Below are positions 41,169-51,865 of a stretch of 64,000 bases of DNA, piece after piece. Origin of the DNA: Penelope pileata (taxonomy: Eukaryota; Chordata; Aves; Galliformes; Cracidae); assembly GCA_013396635.1 (NCBI GenBank), contig WBMW01005087.1, positions 124,001 through 188,000 of the forward strand. Direction: 5' to 3'. Each line of letters begins with the position of its first letter. The first letter of the stretch is position 1. The translations under genes and the position numbers were made by a program. The notes below the pieces were generated by a model, which was not told the origin of the DNA, did not search any database, and saw only the letters and a program-made list of their open reading frames with translations.

Positions 41169-42142
41169 TGGACCAGATGCTCTTTAACATCTTTATCAAT
41201 GACATAGCCAGCGGGATTGAGTGCACCCTCAGGAATTTTGTGGACAACACCAAGCCGAGTGGTGCAGTTGACACAACGGATGGGAGGGTTGTCATCCATA
41301 GGCACCTGGACAGGCTTGAGAAGTGGGCCCATGTGAACCTAATGAGGTCCAACAAGGCCAAGTGCAAGGTGCTGCACTTAGGTCCTGGCAACTTCAGATA
41401 TGTGTACAGACTGGGTGAAGAACTCATTGAGAGCAGTACTGCCAAGAAAGACTTGAGGGTCCTGGTGGACAAAAAGCTGGACGTGAGCCAGCAGTGTGTG
41501 CTTGCAGCCCAGAAGGCCAACTGTGTCCTGGGCTGCATCAGAAGAGGGGTGGCCAGCAGGGAGAGGAAGGTGATTGTCCCCTTCTGCTCTGCCCTCATGA
41601 GGCCCCATCTGCAGCACTGTGTCCAGCCCTGGTGCCCCCAGCACAGGAAGGATGTGGAACTGTTGGAGCAGGTTCAGAGGAGGCCACAAAGATGGTCAAA
41701 TGGCTGGAACATCTCTCCTACAAAGTGAGGTTGAGGGAGCTGGGATTGTTCAGCCTGGAGAAGAGAAGGCTCCAGGGAGACCTTGTTGTGGCCTTCCAGT
41801 ACTTAAATGGGGCTTATGAACAGGAGGGAGACCAACTTTTTACATGATAGTGATAGGACAAGGGGGGATGGCTTTAAAATAAAAGAGAGGAAATTTAGAT
41901 TAGATATTAGGGGGAAATTTTTCACTGAGAGTCTGGTGAGGCACTGGCACAGACTGCCCAGAGAAGCTGTGGATGCTCCATCCCTGGAGGCACTCAAAGC
42001 CAGGTAGGATGGGGTCCTGGGCAGCCTGATCTAGTGACTGATTTAGTGGTTGGCTTGGCAACCCTGCCCACAGCAAAGGGGATGGAACTAGATGATCTTT
42101 AAGGTCCCTTCCAACCCAAGCCATCCTATGATTCTATGACTC
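41169..42142 (+). mobile_element. CR1 LINE, 5'-truncated, inserted into an older CR1
   Basis: From 41169 the sense strand encodes the CR1 reverse transcriptase C-terminal part: [17 protein letters not shown], then [37 protein letters not shown] and [14 protein letters not shown], then after a frameshift [19 protein letters not shown]. The catalytic YxDD-type position reads FVDNTK instead of FADDTK, so it is disabled. The 3' end is the CR1 tail CCATCCTATGATTCTATGA near 42121-42139. About 970 bp remain of an element that is about 4.5 kb when complete. Confidence 0.92.
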
Positions 42143-42143
42143 T

Positions 42144-42240
42144 TTGATATGACCAATATGGGGACATCATGATGCTTTCTGTTTTCTTTGGTTTTCCTCT
42201 CCTAATAATTCCCAGCACAAAGGTGCCAGGGAGCATTGGA
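42144..42240 (-). mobile_element. Old CR1-like LINE, antisense, right half
   Basis: Sequence such as CATCATGATGCTTTCTG and CCTCTCCTAATAATTCCCAG matches the next part of the old antisense CR1 begun at 41005-41168. The right boundary is vague because of divergence. Confidence 0.55.
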
Positions 42241-44299
42241 AGCAGAGATCCCTGGAACTGATGCTGCAACTTCTATTTCTGAAATACTAGAAAAAAGGGG
42301 TGAGGATTTTTCAAGTAACATATGCTTTTCCATCAATGATTTGAGTGGCAGCTGTCTGAGTTGATTAACAGTAGATTCAAGCACTCTCACTTTTTTCTTT
42401 AAAAACTCGAGATCAGGTTAAGATTCCCTTGCAGATCACTGAGACTGGTTTGGGTTTTTCAAACCTTTGCTACTTGCCTACCAACATCATTACACGCTCC
42501 AAAAGTTAAAGCCTGGATTGGAGGATTTGAAATAAGATATATAGATGAGGTAATTAAAACCATGACTTTTTGCTAGTTGGAGGCAGTTACACTCAGTGGT
42601 TTCAGGTGAAATAACCACTTTTGCATTTTGTCCAGCAGCACAACGAGCTGGGGTGACCAGCTAACACAGCAGGAGAAAGAGGGACTTTTCTGGCTGGTTT
42701 ATTGGGCAGCAAAGCCTGAGCAACTCCACAACAGGTGCAGTAGAGCAGGATCAGCATGAGCAAACCAGCAGCAGCTCTGCTGCACAGCCCAGATTTATCC
42801 CTAAGGGGCTTTGGGCCCCCAGGAGATACCCAGCCATACCCAGGTGCTGTGTCCTACAAACTCCTGTTTCCTGCAGATTTAAGGCATATGGTTGTCCCTC
42901 CACAGCTGTTGAACCTGCAAACTCTCCATCATGTTGTGCAGCTGCTGTTGTGGAAAACCTTAATTAACCTGGCAAGCGCAATGACAAGTGATAAAGCTTC
43001 AGTATCCTCTGGCTTATTTGCCGCTAGCTGTGGTGTAAATGTTCTTGGAAAGCAGCATTCAATGCCGCCATTAGCTAATAAAATGGCTTTTTCAGCGGCA
43101 TTTACGGGAAAGGCTCGTTTCCTTTGAGTAAGTTTGCTTTGACGTTATTGGGAGAACTTTTGTGGCAGATATTTACACTCGGCTGAATTCCTGTGGCATC
43201 CTCCAAATGCATTTGACACAGGGCTGGGGCGCAGGCTGCCAGAAGACGAAAGAGCACTTTGCACAGCACCTTATCAGTTTGTCATGCTGACTGAGAAGTC
43301 TGATGACTTTTCCATGGCTGGGAAGGCTGGCTAACCCTCCCTGAACCATTAATCTCAGGACAGCTTGAACTAAGAGGGCTGCTTCAGAGATTTCTGTAAA
43401 ATAGACCACGAAGAATGCATCTGAGACAAGAGCCTTTGCGTCTTTTACAGCTTCTTGACATCTTCTGGGTGGATTTTTTACTAATGGGAAGGATTAGATG
43501 CAATATCCTGGTGCCTCAGCGCAATGCGGTGACCAGCTTGCACAGCTGTTCCCAGTCATGTGTCCAACAGTGTTGCTACTCAGGCTGTGCTATTGAGCCC
43601 ATGAAGTCAGGGCCTGACTCACTGCTGCTTCAGCTCATTGCTGCTTTGATTTGTCAGGTCTCAGCCTCAGCCTTAAGTTATGCCTGTGTTTTCGAAGCTT
43701 GGTTTCACTGGAACTGAACTGGAGAAAAATGGAGGAAAAGAGCAGGAAGGAGACACCTGGGAAGACTGCTATTTCCCTAGCATTAACTTTCATCCAGGTG
43801 GTGATAAGTTGTGGTGGCAGGACACCTGGGTCAAATAAATCCCAACACTATGTAATCACTGCACATGCTGTGACATAAGACGCACGTCACTAAGACATAT
43901 GAATGTTAATGCAACATGCCCTACAATTAGAAAAAATGTGAAATGCCTGGGGCACAAGACATTTTGCCTCAAATGTTTTGAAGTTTGCCTCAAGCAAATT
44001 TTCTTGAAAAAATAAACTCTCCTCCCTTTTAAGATTATATTTGCTATATAACACTATTTCTTTTGTCAGATATTTTACATGATACCATAAAATAGATTAT
44101 AGCTTTTATTCTGTGGGAGAAGTGCACTCACTTCACCAGCTGAGCCTCAAAATGCGTTATAAATTTAAGAACTGAAGTGGTAATCGAATGTTAAAATTCC
44201 AGAACATGGAAGTGGTTCTATAAGCAGAATTCATTATGTAAAAGCAACAATCAAGTAAGCCTTCATAGGAAATTACAATCAAGCGTAGATCGGAGTAAA
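42241..44299. other. Intergenic region with a possible conserved element
   Basis: No gene supported. A stretch at about 42950-43215 keeps several CpGs, a perfect TTAGCTAA palindrome and an imperfect hairpin, and looks unlike the decayed surroundings; it is discussed as a candidate enhancer. Confidence 0.5.
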
Positions 44300-44800
44300 G
44301 CCCCTCACTAGAAGAAGGACATGGAGGCCCTGGAACGTGTCCAGAGAAGGGCAACAAAACTGGTGAGGGGTCTAGAGCACAAGTCTTATGAGGAGCGGCT
44401 GAGGGAGCTGGGATTGTTCAGTCTGGAGAAGAGGAGGCTCAGGGGAGACCTCATCGCACTCTACAACTTCCTGAAGGGAGGTTGTGGGGAGGAGGGGGTC
44501 GGCCTCTTCTCCCAGATAACTACTGACAGGACAAGAGGGAATGGCCATAAGTTGCACCAAGGGAGATTTAGATTAGATATAAGGAAAAACGTTTTCTCTG
44601 AAAGAGTGGTCAGGCACTGGAATGGCCTGCCTAGGGAGGTGGTGGAGTCACCGTCCCTGGCACTGTTCAAGAAGTGTCTGGATGAGGTGCTAAGGGATAT
44701 GATTTAGTAGCTTAGTGGGTGGTAATGGTGATAGGAGGACGGTTGGACTAGACGATCTTGTAGGTCCTTTCCAACCTTGTGTTTCTGTGATTCTATGAAA
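44300..44800 (+). mobile_element. Young CR1 LINE, strongly 5'-truncated
   Basis: Encodes an unbroken CR1 RT C-terminal piece ([17 protein letters not shown] through [19 protein letters not shown]) followed by the CR1 3' end and TGATTCTATGA tail. It is nearly identical to 48663-49165; I count about seven base differences over roughly 500 bp. It starts abruptly at CCCCTCACTAGAAG. Confidence 0.93.
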
Positions 44801-45108
44801 TTCACTAAGTACATGTAAGTACTTACACCAGCTGAAGTGCTTATGCCAGCAGATAAATATGGTCATCTAGACACACAAGGAACTGAACTTTTATACTGCA
44901 GTGTGATTTACCTCAGTTGCACTGGGGTTGCTACTGTGCTGCCTCTGCAAGGACTTGGCTGCAAAGAAAATACATGTGCAGTGCAATGTTTGGACATTGG
45001 TCCGAGTAACACAGAATCATTTTGTTGATTTGGTGAAATTTCCATTTGGACAACTTTCCGCTAGTGAGGAATGCAAGAACAAGTGATTGGTCATAACACA
45101 TTTGAACA
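44801..45108. other. Spacer between CR1 copies
   Basis: Unique AT-rich sequence with no recognised feature. Confidence 0.5.
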
Positions 45109-45617
45109 TTACAGGCCCCAACTAGAGTACTGCATCCAGGCCTGGGGTCCCCAGCACAAGAAAGATGTGGAGCTGTTGGATGGGTCCAGAGGAGGACCAC
45201 AAAGATCTTCAGAGGGCTGGAGCACCTCTCCTATGAAGACAGGCTGAGGGAGCTGGAGAAGAGAAGGCTGTGGGAGACCTCATTGCAGCCTTCCAGTACT
45301 TGAGGGGAGCTTATAAACAGGAGGGGGACTGACTTTTTACGCAGTCTGATAGTGATAGGATAAGGAGGAATGGATTTAAACTAGAGGGGGGAAGATTTAG
45401 ATTAGATGTCAGGGGGAAATTTTTCACTGAGAGGGCTGTGAGGCACTGGCACAGCTGCCCAGAGAAGCTGTGGGTGCCCCATCCCTGGAGGTGCTCAAGG
45501 CCAGGTTGGATGGGCCCTGGGCAGCCTGACCCAGTGGGTGGCAGCCCTGCCCATGGCAGGGGGTGGGACTGGGTAGGCTTTAAGGTCCCTTCCAACCCAA
45601 GCCATTCTATGATTGTC
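45109..45617 (+). mobile_element. CR1 LINE, 5'-truncated, frame-disrupted
   Basis: Begins within the YCIQAWGPQHKKDVELL-coding block. It has a small deletion between GGGAGCTGG and AGAAGAGAAGG, keeps the [22 protein letters not shown] block, and ends with the CR1 3' sequence CCTTCCAACCCAAGCCATTC followed by TATGATT. It belongs to the same broad group as 41169-42142, as both share the AGGGGGAAATTTTTCACTGAG stretch in their 3' part. Confidence 0.9.
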
Positions 45618-46167
45618 TTAAATTTGGTTCCACTGGAATCAAACCAATGCCTAGCAGCAGTCTTATGGCCCCAAGCTACAGACAAAGAAATACACAAGCC
45701 TTATCCTTCACGATATTTATAAATTTCCTTTCATTAAGAAAAATATTGGTTGTTTTTTCAGGTTTTAAACCATACAGCAGGTGAAGCTGCTGCACCATGA
45801 ATCTTGCAACACAGCAGCCCTGTGCTAATGCAAAAGTGGGTACTGGTGCAGAAGTGCGAGTTCAACCATGAATCCAAATATTTCAGCATTTAAGTACAGA
45901 AGACATTTAAAAAGCAAATCTATAGAGAGTAAGGAAAACAACCCCCTCCCTTTGCACTCAGCTGCTCTGTACTCATGAGCACTATCGTCTTTATTTCCAG
46001 ATTTTGTAATCGTGCTGTCTGTGGCTCCATCTCTGGGGGAGCCCCTGTTCTTTCCCATTGTTGGACTGTGAGCCTGTGGTTTCCATTTGACATCTGACAT
46101 CTGCCGGATCTTTCATCATCATCTAACAAACTTTTCACTTCGAGTCACGAACAGAAAAAAAATCGTC

Positions 46168-46174
<7 letters not shown>

Positions 46175-46202
<28 letters not shown>
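46175..46202 (+). repeat. Poly(A) run of 28
   Basis: Uninterrupted A28. The sequence before it is not a recognised retroelement and I see no flanking target duplication, so a retroposed origin is unproven. Confidence 0.9.
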
Positions 46203-46205
<3 letters not shown>

Positions 46206-46223
46206 CCCAAGAAATTGCGTTGT

Positions 46224-46239
46224 TACTACCACCTAGTGG
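46224..46239 (-). promoter_or_regulatory. CTCF-like binding motif
   Basis: The - strand reads CCACTAGGTGGTAGTA, matching 15 of 16 positions of the vertebrate CTCF core consensus CCASYAGRKGGCRSYR as I remember it; the mismatch is T for C at position 12. Sequence match only. Confidence 0.45.
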
Positions 46240-47293
46240 TGATCGTGAGAGATTTGCAGAAAGCACTTAGACTAAAAAAAAAGTTTCATAAAAAGGCTGT
46301 GTTCACGTGACTTACATGATCTTTCTACAGATCCGTGGCTCTTTGGTCTGGACACAAAAAGTTCACTTATTTTTCCATTTAAGCTGCTCCTATCTTGCTC
46401 TTAATGCTGACAAGTTCTCAGTAAATAACTGACAAGCATCTTCTGAACAATTCAAAGTTGAAGCTGTTTATAAACCATCTGATGATGCCCGAGCATCCCC
46501 AACAAGCAAACCCTCTGCCTATCCACCAGGATGGGATTCAGTGGGACTCTGGAAAAAAAAAGAGTGAGAAGTAAAGACCATGCAGTGTGCAGCCACTCTA
46601 CAGGTTTGTAAGAAATGTTTAGTTATTGGTTTTCCAGCAGACTCCTCAGATCCCCTCCAGGTAGGTGGTAAGTTGGCATTTTGTTTAGCAGAGAATTTTG
46701 CACAACTTCTAACACAGGGCAATGAATACAGGAGATAAAGCCTACAAACAGTGTCACTGAGGATTAATGGGAATTTTGAGAAAAAATTGTAACAAATAAC
46801 AAATCTTATTAAAAATTATGATTAGTGGTCATCATATCACAGTCAGCTTTCAGCAGCGCAGAAAATGCTACTCTTCTCAGGCTCCAAGGCCTTAAGACCT
46901 GGAGGAGCAACACTGACACCAGCATCACTGAAGCCAAAAGGAGCATCAGATGAAAAACAATACCAATGGAGACTGGCTTTAAGAAGTGCCTGTGGACTAA
47001 GAACATCTCCCCACCATTTTGCACCAAGAAAACGATGAAGCCACTCTACTGTCTGGAAGTGGGAAAACCCTGTGGCCATGACAACATCTGACAAAAAGTG
47101 TTGTGACCTTAGCAAGAAATTTGTATGAGTTGATAGACCTGCGGATAGAATGCAGAGACTTTACCTAAGATACACTGTACCATACCAGACAGTGATTCAC
47201 CTCATTAAATGTTATTCGGGATCATTCTGGGGTTGAATTAGCCATTTTGAAGCAATCAAAATTGCTTTGTTTTGTTTGAGTTTGTTGCTTTTG

Positions 47294-47309
47294 CCACCAG
47301 AGGTCAGCG
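47294..47309 (+). promoter_or_regulatory. CTCF-like binding motif
   Basis: The + strand reads CCACCAGAGGTCAGCG, 15 of 16 consensus positions; the mismatch is T for G at position 11. It points away from the 46224-46239 motif, 1.06 kb distant. Confidence 0.45.
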
Positions 47310-48504
47310 TACACCTCATTAAATAGTAGCTGTTCCTAACTACTAAATTCTAACTCAAATCCTGGGCATCCACAGACTCCAAACAGCCACCATTCAAGAA
47401 AGTAAGTAAATCAGTCGTAGTGAGCACAGGCAGAACTGAAATCCTCTTAAAGGTGGGGACAAGATTTTCTGTGCAACATGGAGATGTCGTGGTTGGGGTT
47501 ACTCATCACTGCATAAGAAGCATTACCTTTCCCACTGGGTAGAATGATGAGGAGAATGCAAACTATAACTTTATTGTGCAAATTAAATGAGAAACACAGG
47601 ACTGCATTTTAAGATTGCTCAGCATCATCTAAGGAAGCAGAAGACCATTGATTTGGACTTCACTGGAATAAGAGGGTTTCTCATCTCTGCCAGGAGACAT
47701 TTTCATAAAAATGGTGCCTTTGTCCCTCCATCCTGAAAACCATGTTCAAAATGATAGCACTTGTTCTTCAGTCCTTTCCCCCTCTTTCACAAGAAGGCCC
47801 CAAACACAGCTTCCAGCCACCATGCAATAGCATTTGCAACAAGCAGACTAAATGGTATCACTTCATATAAATCATGTCTGGAAATAGTTTTGAAAATATG
47901 TTGCCTCATAATGGCACAAATCACTTCCTCATCTTTCCAGATATTTGCAGTGTGGTCATCTTATACTAAACATTAAAGGGAGTCAAAGACAGAGTGTGAT
48001 GGGAGTTGCTCTTATGCTGAGGTAGTAGGACAGTGTAGCATGAAGTATTTATTTTTGACACAAATTTATCATTTCAAAAATAAGCATATGAAAATCTCTC
48101 TATTCTACATTGGGAAATGTCTCCCTTACACAATTCCAAGATCAAGTCCCAAGGGCTTTTTTCATGCACGTGGCTGACTTTTGCCATGCTTCCCCCAGGC
48201 ATCTGCCGCAAGCACCAGCACAAGCTGCAGGGCAGACCCATGTCTCTGTAGCACAGAAATCCCACAGCAAACTTTTTTTCACGGTGCACCTTGGGATGAG
48301 ATTTTATTGCAGCCTTTGCCGTTTGGAGTACTGATTGATTTTAACAAGGACTATTTTTGGTTGGTTGGTTGGTAGAGGTTTATTTTGGGAGGGGTTTATT
48401 TTGTTTGTTTGTTTGTGTGCTGTTGTTGTTGTTTTAGGCTCCAGGACTCACTTACTTTGAAGGAAATACAATCAATAAATAAATATTGAGTGTTGTGAAT
48501 GGAG

Positions 48505-49165
48505 AAAGGTCTGGCAGAGCCGGCAGTGTGCCCAGGTGGCCAAGAAGGCCAATGGCATCCTGGCCTGTATTAGAAATAGTGCAGCCAGCAGGAGCAGGGA
48601 GGTGATCATCCCCCTGTACTTAGCTCTGGTGCGGCCGCACCTCGAGTACTGTGTTCAGTTTCGGGCCCCTCACTAGAAGAAGGACATGGAGGCCCTGGAA
48701 CGTGTCCAGAGAAGGGCAACAAAACTGGCGAGGGGTCTAGAGCACAAGTCTTATGAGGAGCGGCTGAGGGAGCTGGGATTGTTCAGTCTGGAGAAGAGGA
48801 GGCTCAGGGGAGACCTCATCGCACTCTACAACTTCCTGAAGGGAGGTTGTGGGGAGGAGGGGGTCGGCCTCTTCTCCCAGACAACTACTGACAGGACAAG
48901 AGGGAATGGCCATAAGTTGCACCAAGGGAGATTTAGATTAGATATAAGGAAAAACGTTTTCTCTGAAAGAGTGGTCAGGCACTGGAATGGCCTGCCTAGG
49001 GAGGTGGTGGAGTCACCGTCCCTGGCACTGTTCAAGAAGGGTCTGGATGAGGTGCTACAAGGTATGATTTAGTAGCTTAGTGGGTGGTAATGGTGATAGG
49101 AGGACGGTTGGACTAGACGATCTTGTAGGTCCTTTCCAACCTTGTGTTTCTGTGATTCTATGACT
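48505..49165 (+). mobile_element. Young CR1 LINE, 5'-truncated
   Basis: Starts near the CR1 block CAGTGTGCCCAGGTGGCCAA ([26 protein letters not shown]), reads through the full RT C-terminus without a stop from 48686 to 49072, and ends with TTTCTGTGATTCTATGA. From 48663 on it is nearly identical to 44300-44800 but extends about 155 bp further 5'. Confidence 0.93.
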
Positions 49166-49737
49166 TGTCAAAGTGATGTATCAGAGGATTCATGCTATTC
49201 AGAATAAAGATGACACAACAGAGGTGGGTTTAGTGCTTTTTTTCCTCATAGTTCAATTAAATGAGGGGCAATAAACTTCAAAAAAGAAAAAGCTTCTCCC
49301 TCACCAGATAATTAAACAAGGTATTAATCATCTGTGGGAACATTCACAGAGAGGCAAAAGCTGGGATTTAAAACTAGAAATGCAAACATTTGTGCTTTGA
49401 AACAGATGAGAAACCTTAACTGATGGACACAGAGAAAAGCTGTAGGTCCACCAGTGTGCTACAGGATTTCATAACTTTTCTGCTGAAATGTTTGGTACAC
49501 TCGACAGTCAGAAGAGGGTTAATGGGCTATGATGAACAATCGGATGTCATTGGTATTCACAGGTCATTAACCAGGGAACCTTGGAGATAACCATTTTGCC
49601 TGTAAACCCAACTTCCTTCACAGCCTCTATATTTACTAACTCACAAGAATCAGAGAAGTATATCTGGCTAAAAGTGCATCAGCCGCTTAAACTCCTTGTA
49701 CTAGCTCATGCAAGGCTTGCTCATGCGAGCAAGAGCA

Positions 49738-50145
49738 AGAGGGCAATACATATGAGGGGCAGCTGAGTTCCCTTGGTTTGCTCAGCCAGAGCAGAGGAGG
49801 CTGAAGGGAGGCTTCGTGGCAGCCTACTGCTTCCTCAGGAGGGGAGCGGAGGGGCAGCGCTGATCCCTGCTCTCTGGTGACAGCAACAGGGCCCGAGGGA
49901 ACGGCATGGAGCTGTGTCAGGGGAGGGTCAGACTGGGGGTTAGGGAAATGTTCTTCCCCAGAGGGTGGCCAGGCCCTGGAACAGGCTGCCCAGGGCAGTG
50001 GTCATGGCCCCAAGCTGCCAGAGTTCATGGAGTGTTTGGACAGCGCTCTCAGACATAGGGTTTGGATTTTGGGTAGTCCTCTGTGGAGCCAGCAGTTGGA
50101 CTCAATGATCCTTGCGAGTCCCTTCCAACTCCGTATATTCTGTGT
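49738..50145 (+). mobile_element. CR1 LINE, 5'-truncated
   Basis: Starts at AGGGCAATACATATGAGG and includes GGAGCGGAGGGGCAGCG, TTCTTCCCCAGAGGGTGG and CTGGAACAGGCTGCCCAGGG, ending at CCCTTCCAACTCCGTATATTC. It is the same subfamily as the 3'-deleted copy at 26198-26514. The reading frame is broken. Confidence 0.88.
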
Positions 50146-50505
50146 TGATAAAGTTCTAAGGTTTGCCAGCGTGGCCTTGAGACATTTCCTCCCAGGTCCT
50201 GTGAGCTCAGGTACAGCTGACGGGACATGGCACAGCTTTTCATGCAGTCTTTGGTCCTGTGGACAGGCACCTGCAATGAAACCCATTGCTCCTCTCCAGA
50301 GATCTGTAGTCTGAAAGTCTGACACTGGCAGTGGGCTTTCTGCTTGACTTTCTTGGGAGAAATGTCCTAATACCACACTATGGACATGGATTCGGGGTCA
50401 CCGATCAAGAGGATGCTCCTTATTTTGCTAGCAGCTTTTGCATTTAGTATTCAAACACAGAACTGAACAGTTTCCATCCAGCAAGGCTGTTTTTTTCTAA
50501 CTTGG

Positions 50506-50521
50506 TCAGTAGATGTCACTG
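50506..50521 (+). promoter_or_regulatory. Weak CTCF-like motif
   Basis: TCAGTAGATGTCACTG agrees with 14 of 16 positions of the CTCF core consensus. Weaker than the pair at 46-47 kb. Confidence 0.3.
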
Positions 50522-50915
50522 ATACAGGTCCACTCATGCATGAAAAATGGTTGGAACAAGGTCTCTAGAAAAAGTAATGACAGCATCATTTTTCCTCCCT
50601 GGAAAAGGGGAGAAGTGAATGCATTTCAGAGGAAATATGTTTTCGGGAAACATTTGAGATTTTTGTGTTCCAGTTGCAAATATGATGAAACAGCAAATCT
50701 GGACAGTGTCAATTTTTGTACATCATTCCAGTCCAAATTCTGGAAAACTTTCATTCTTTACGAAAACATGCATTATCACTGTCCCTTTTCAGACTAGTGT
50801 CTCACATACTGCTATAACAGTTAGATTTTTTAATTGTTAGGCTAATCCTAAACTTTTCTCTAATGAAAACTATTTAAGAGGACAGACTTATTACATTTCA
50901 AACCAGTTTAACAGT

Positions 50916-50956
50916 TATAATTAATTATTATTATTATTAATTATTATTAATAATAA
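50916..50956 (+). repeat. AT-only (ATT)n/(AAT)n microsatellite
   Basis: ATT triplets with interspersed TTAATTA, ending in AATAATAA. Confidence 0.85.
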
Positions 50957-51562
50957 CAGTCTACTAACAGTACAGTTTGTTTTGTTGGCATATTATACCA
51001 GTCAGGGAAAACTGAACATCTCATTCAGGAATGAATACACAATAACTTTTTAATCCTCCAGAATCTTCATAGCTTCAAAATTTGCTGAATTACTACACAG
51101 TACTGCAAAACTTTCCAAAAATCAGCAGGCGAGTGTCCAGAAAGTCCTAGATGAATCATTGTACATTACTTTTTGTGCAAAGCAAAGCCCCAGATACCAC
51201 TGAATGTGACAGGTGCTAAAATGAAACATCTCAACAAATTGCTGAGAACCCTCACCCACCTCTTTTCTGACCATGGCTACAAGTCCATCAGTTCTGAACA
51301 TCTCCCTGCACCCAAACACTCTCTTGAACTTCCAAGAAATGCCAGTGGAAACGTTTTGAGCTAAAACTGGGAGACACACAAGCCCAAGATTGGGATCTCG
51401 TGGGCAAGAGCTTTCAACAAATGAAAATAAGGGCAGAATTATGTAGTATGAGTAAAAATATAATGCATATAGACCAAAGAGGGAGTTGTTAGAGAATATT
51501 TTTTTAATTAAGTCAATGCAATGGAAGTTTCTGAGACGATCACTGTCTAGACCACCTTTGGC

Positions 51563-51865
51563 CTAAAACTCAAGATAATAAGCTGAGGAGCTGGGTTTGT
51601 TCAGCCTGGAGACATCTCCAGGGACAAGTGTTTGCATCCTCCTCCATTCCTTGTACGCAAAGAGTCAAGGTTAGACTCTCAGAGATGCCACTGAGTGAGC
51701 AGATACCCACAGAGGCTGTGAAATCTCTGTCCTTGGAGTTGTTCAAAACGTGACTGGACACAACCATTAGCAACCCACCCTAACTCTGGAAGTCACTGCA
51801 CTCGGCAGGAGGCTGGTCAAAAGGAACTCCAAGGTCCCTTCCAGCACAAGTTATACTTTGAATCT
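51563..51865 (+). mobile_element. Old degenerate CR1 LINE fragment
   Basis: GGAGCTGGGTTTGTTCAGCC, TGGAGTTGTTCAAAACGTGA and GGAACTCCAAGGTCCCTTCC recall the CR1 3' region in sense order, with much divergence and internal loss. No clear tail. Confidence 0.7.

Larger units (their letters stand above)
45618..48504. other. Intergenic region with two CTCF-like sites and a poly(A) run
   Basis: No gene supported. It holds A28 at 46175-46202, CTCF-like motifs at 46224-46239 (-) and 47294-47309 (+), and GT-rich simple repeats near 48357-48435. Confidence 0.5.
50146..51562. other. Intergenic region
   Basis: Unique AT-rich sequence without a supported gene. It contains an (ATT)n/(TAA)n run at 50916-50956 and a weaker CTCF-like match at 50506-50521. 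Confidence 0.5.

Noticed and set aside
41114..41728. 204-codon frame with reverse-transcriptase similarity as a functional gene
   Set aside because: It is a 5'-truncated CR1 relic with an altered active-site motif and a frameshift after 41728.
46800..47115. Possible processed pseudogene on either strand
   Set aside because: The frames suggest no known protein, and there is no poly(A) tail or target duplication at its ends.
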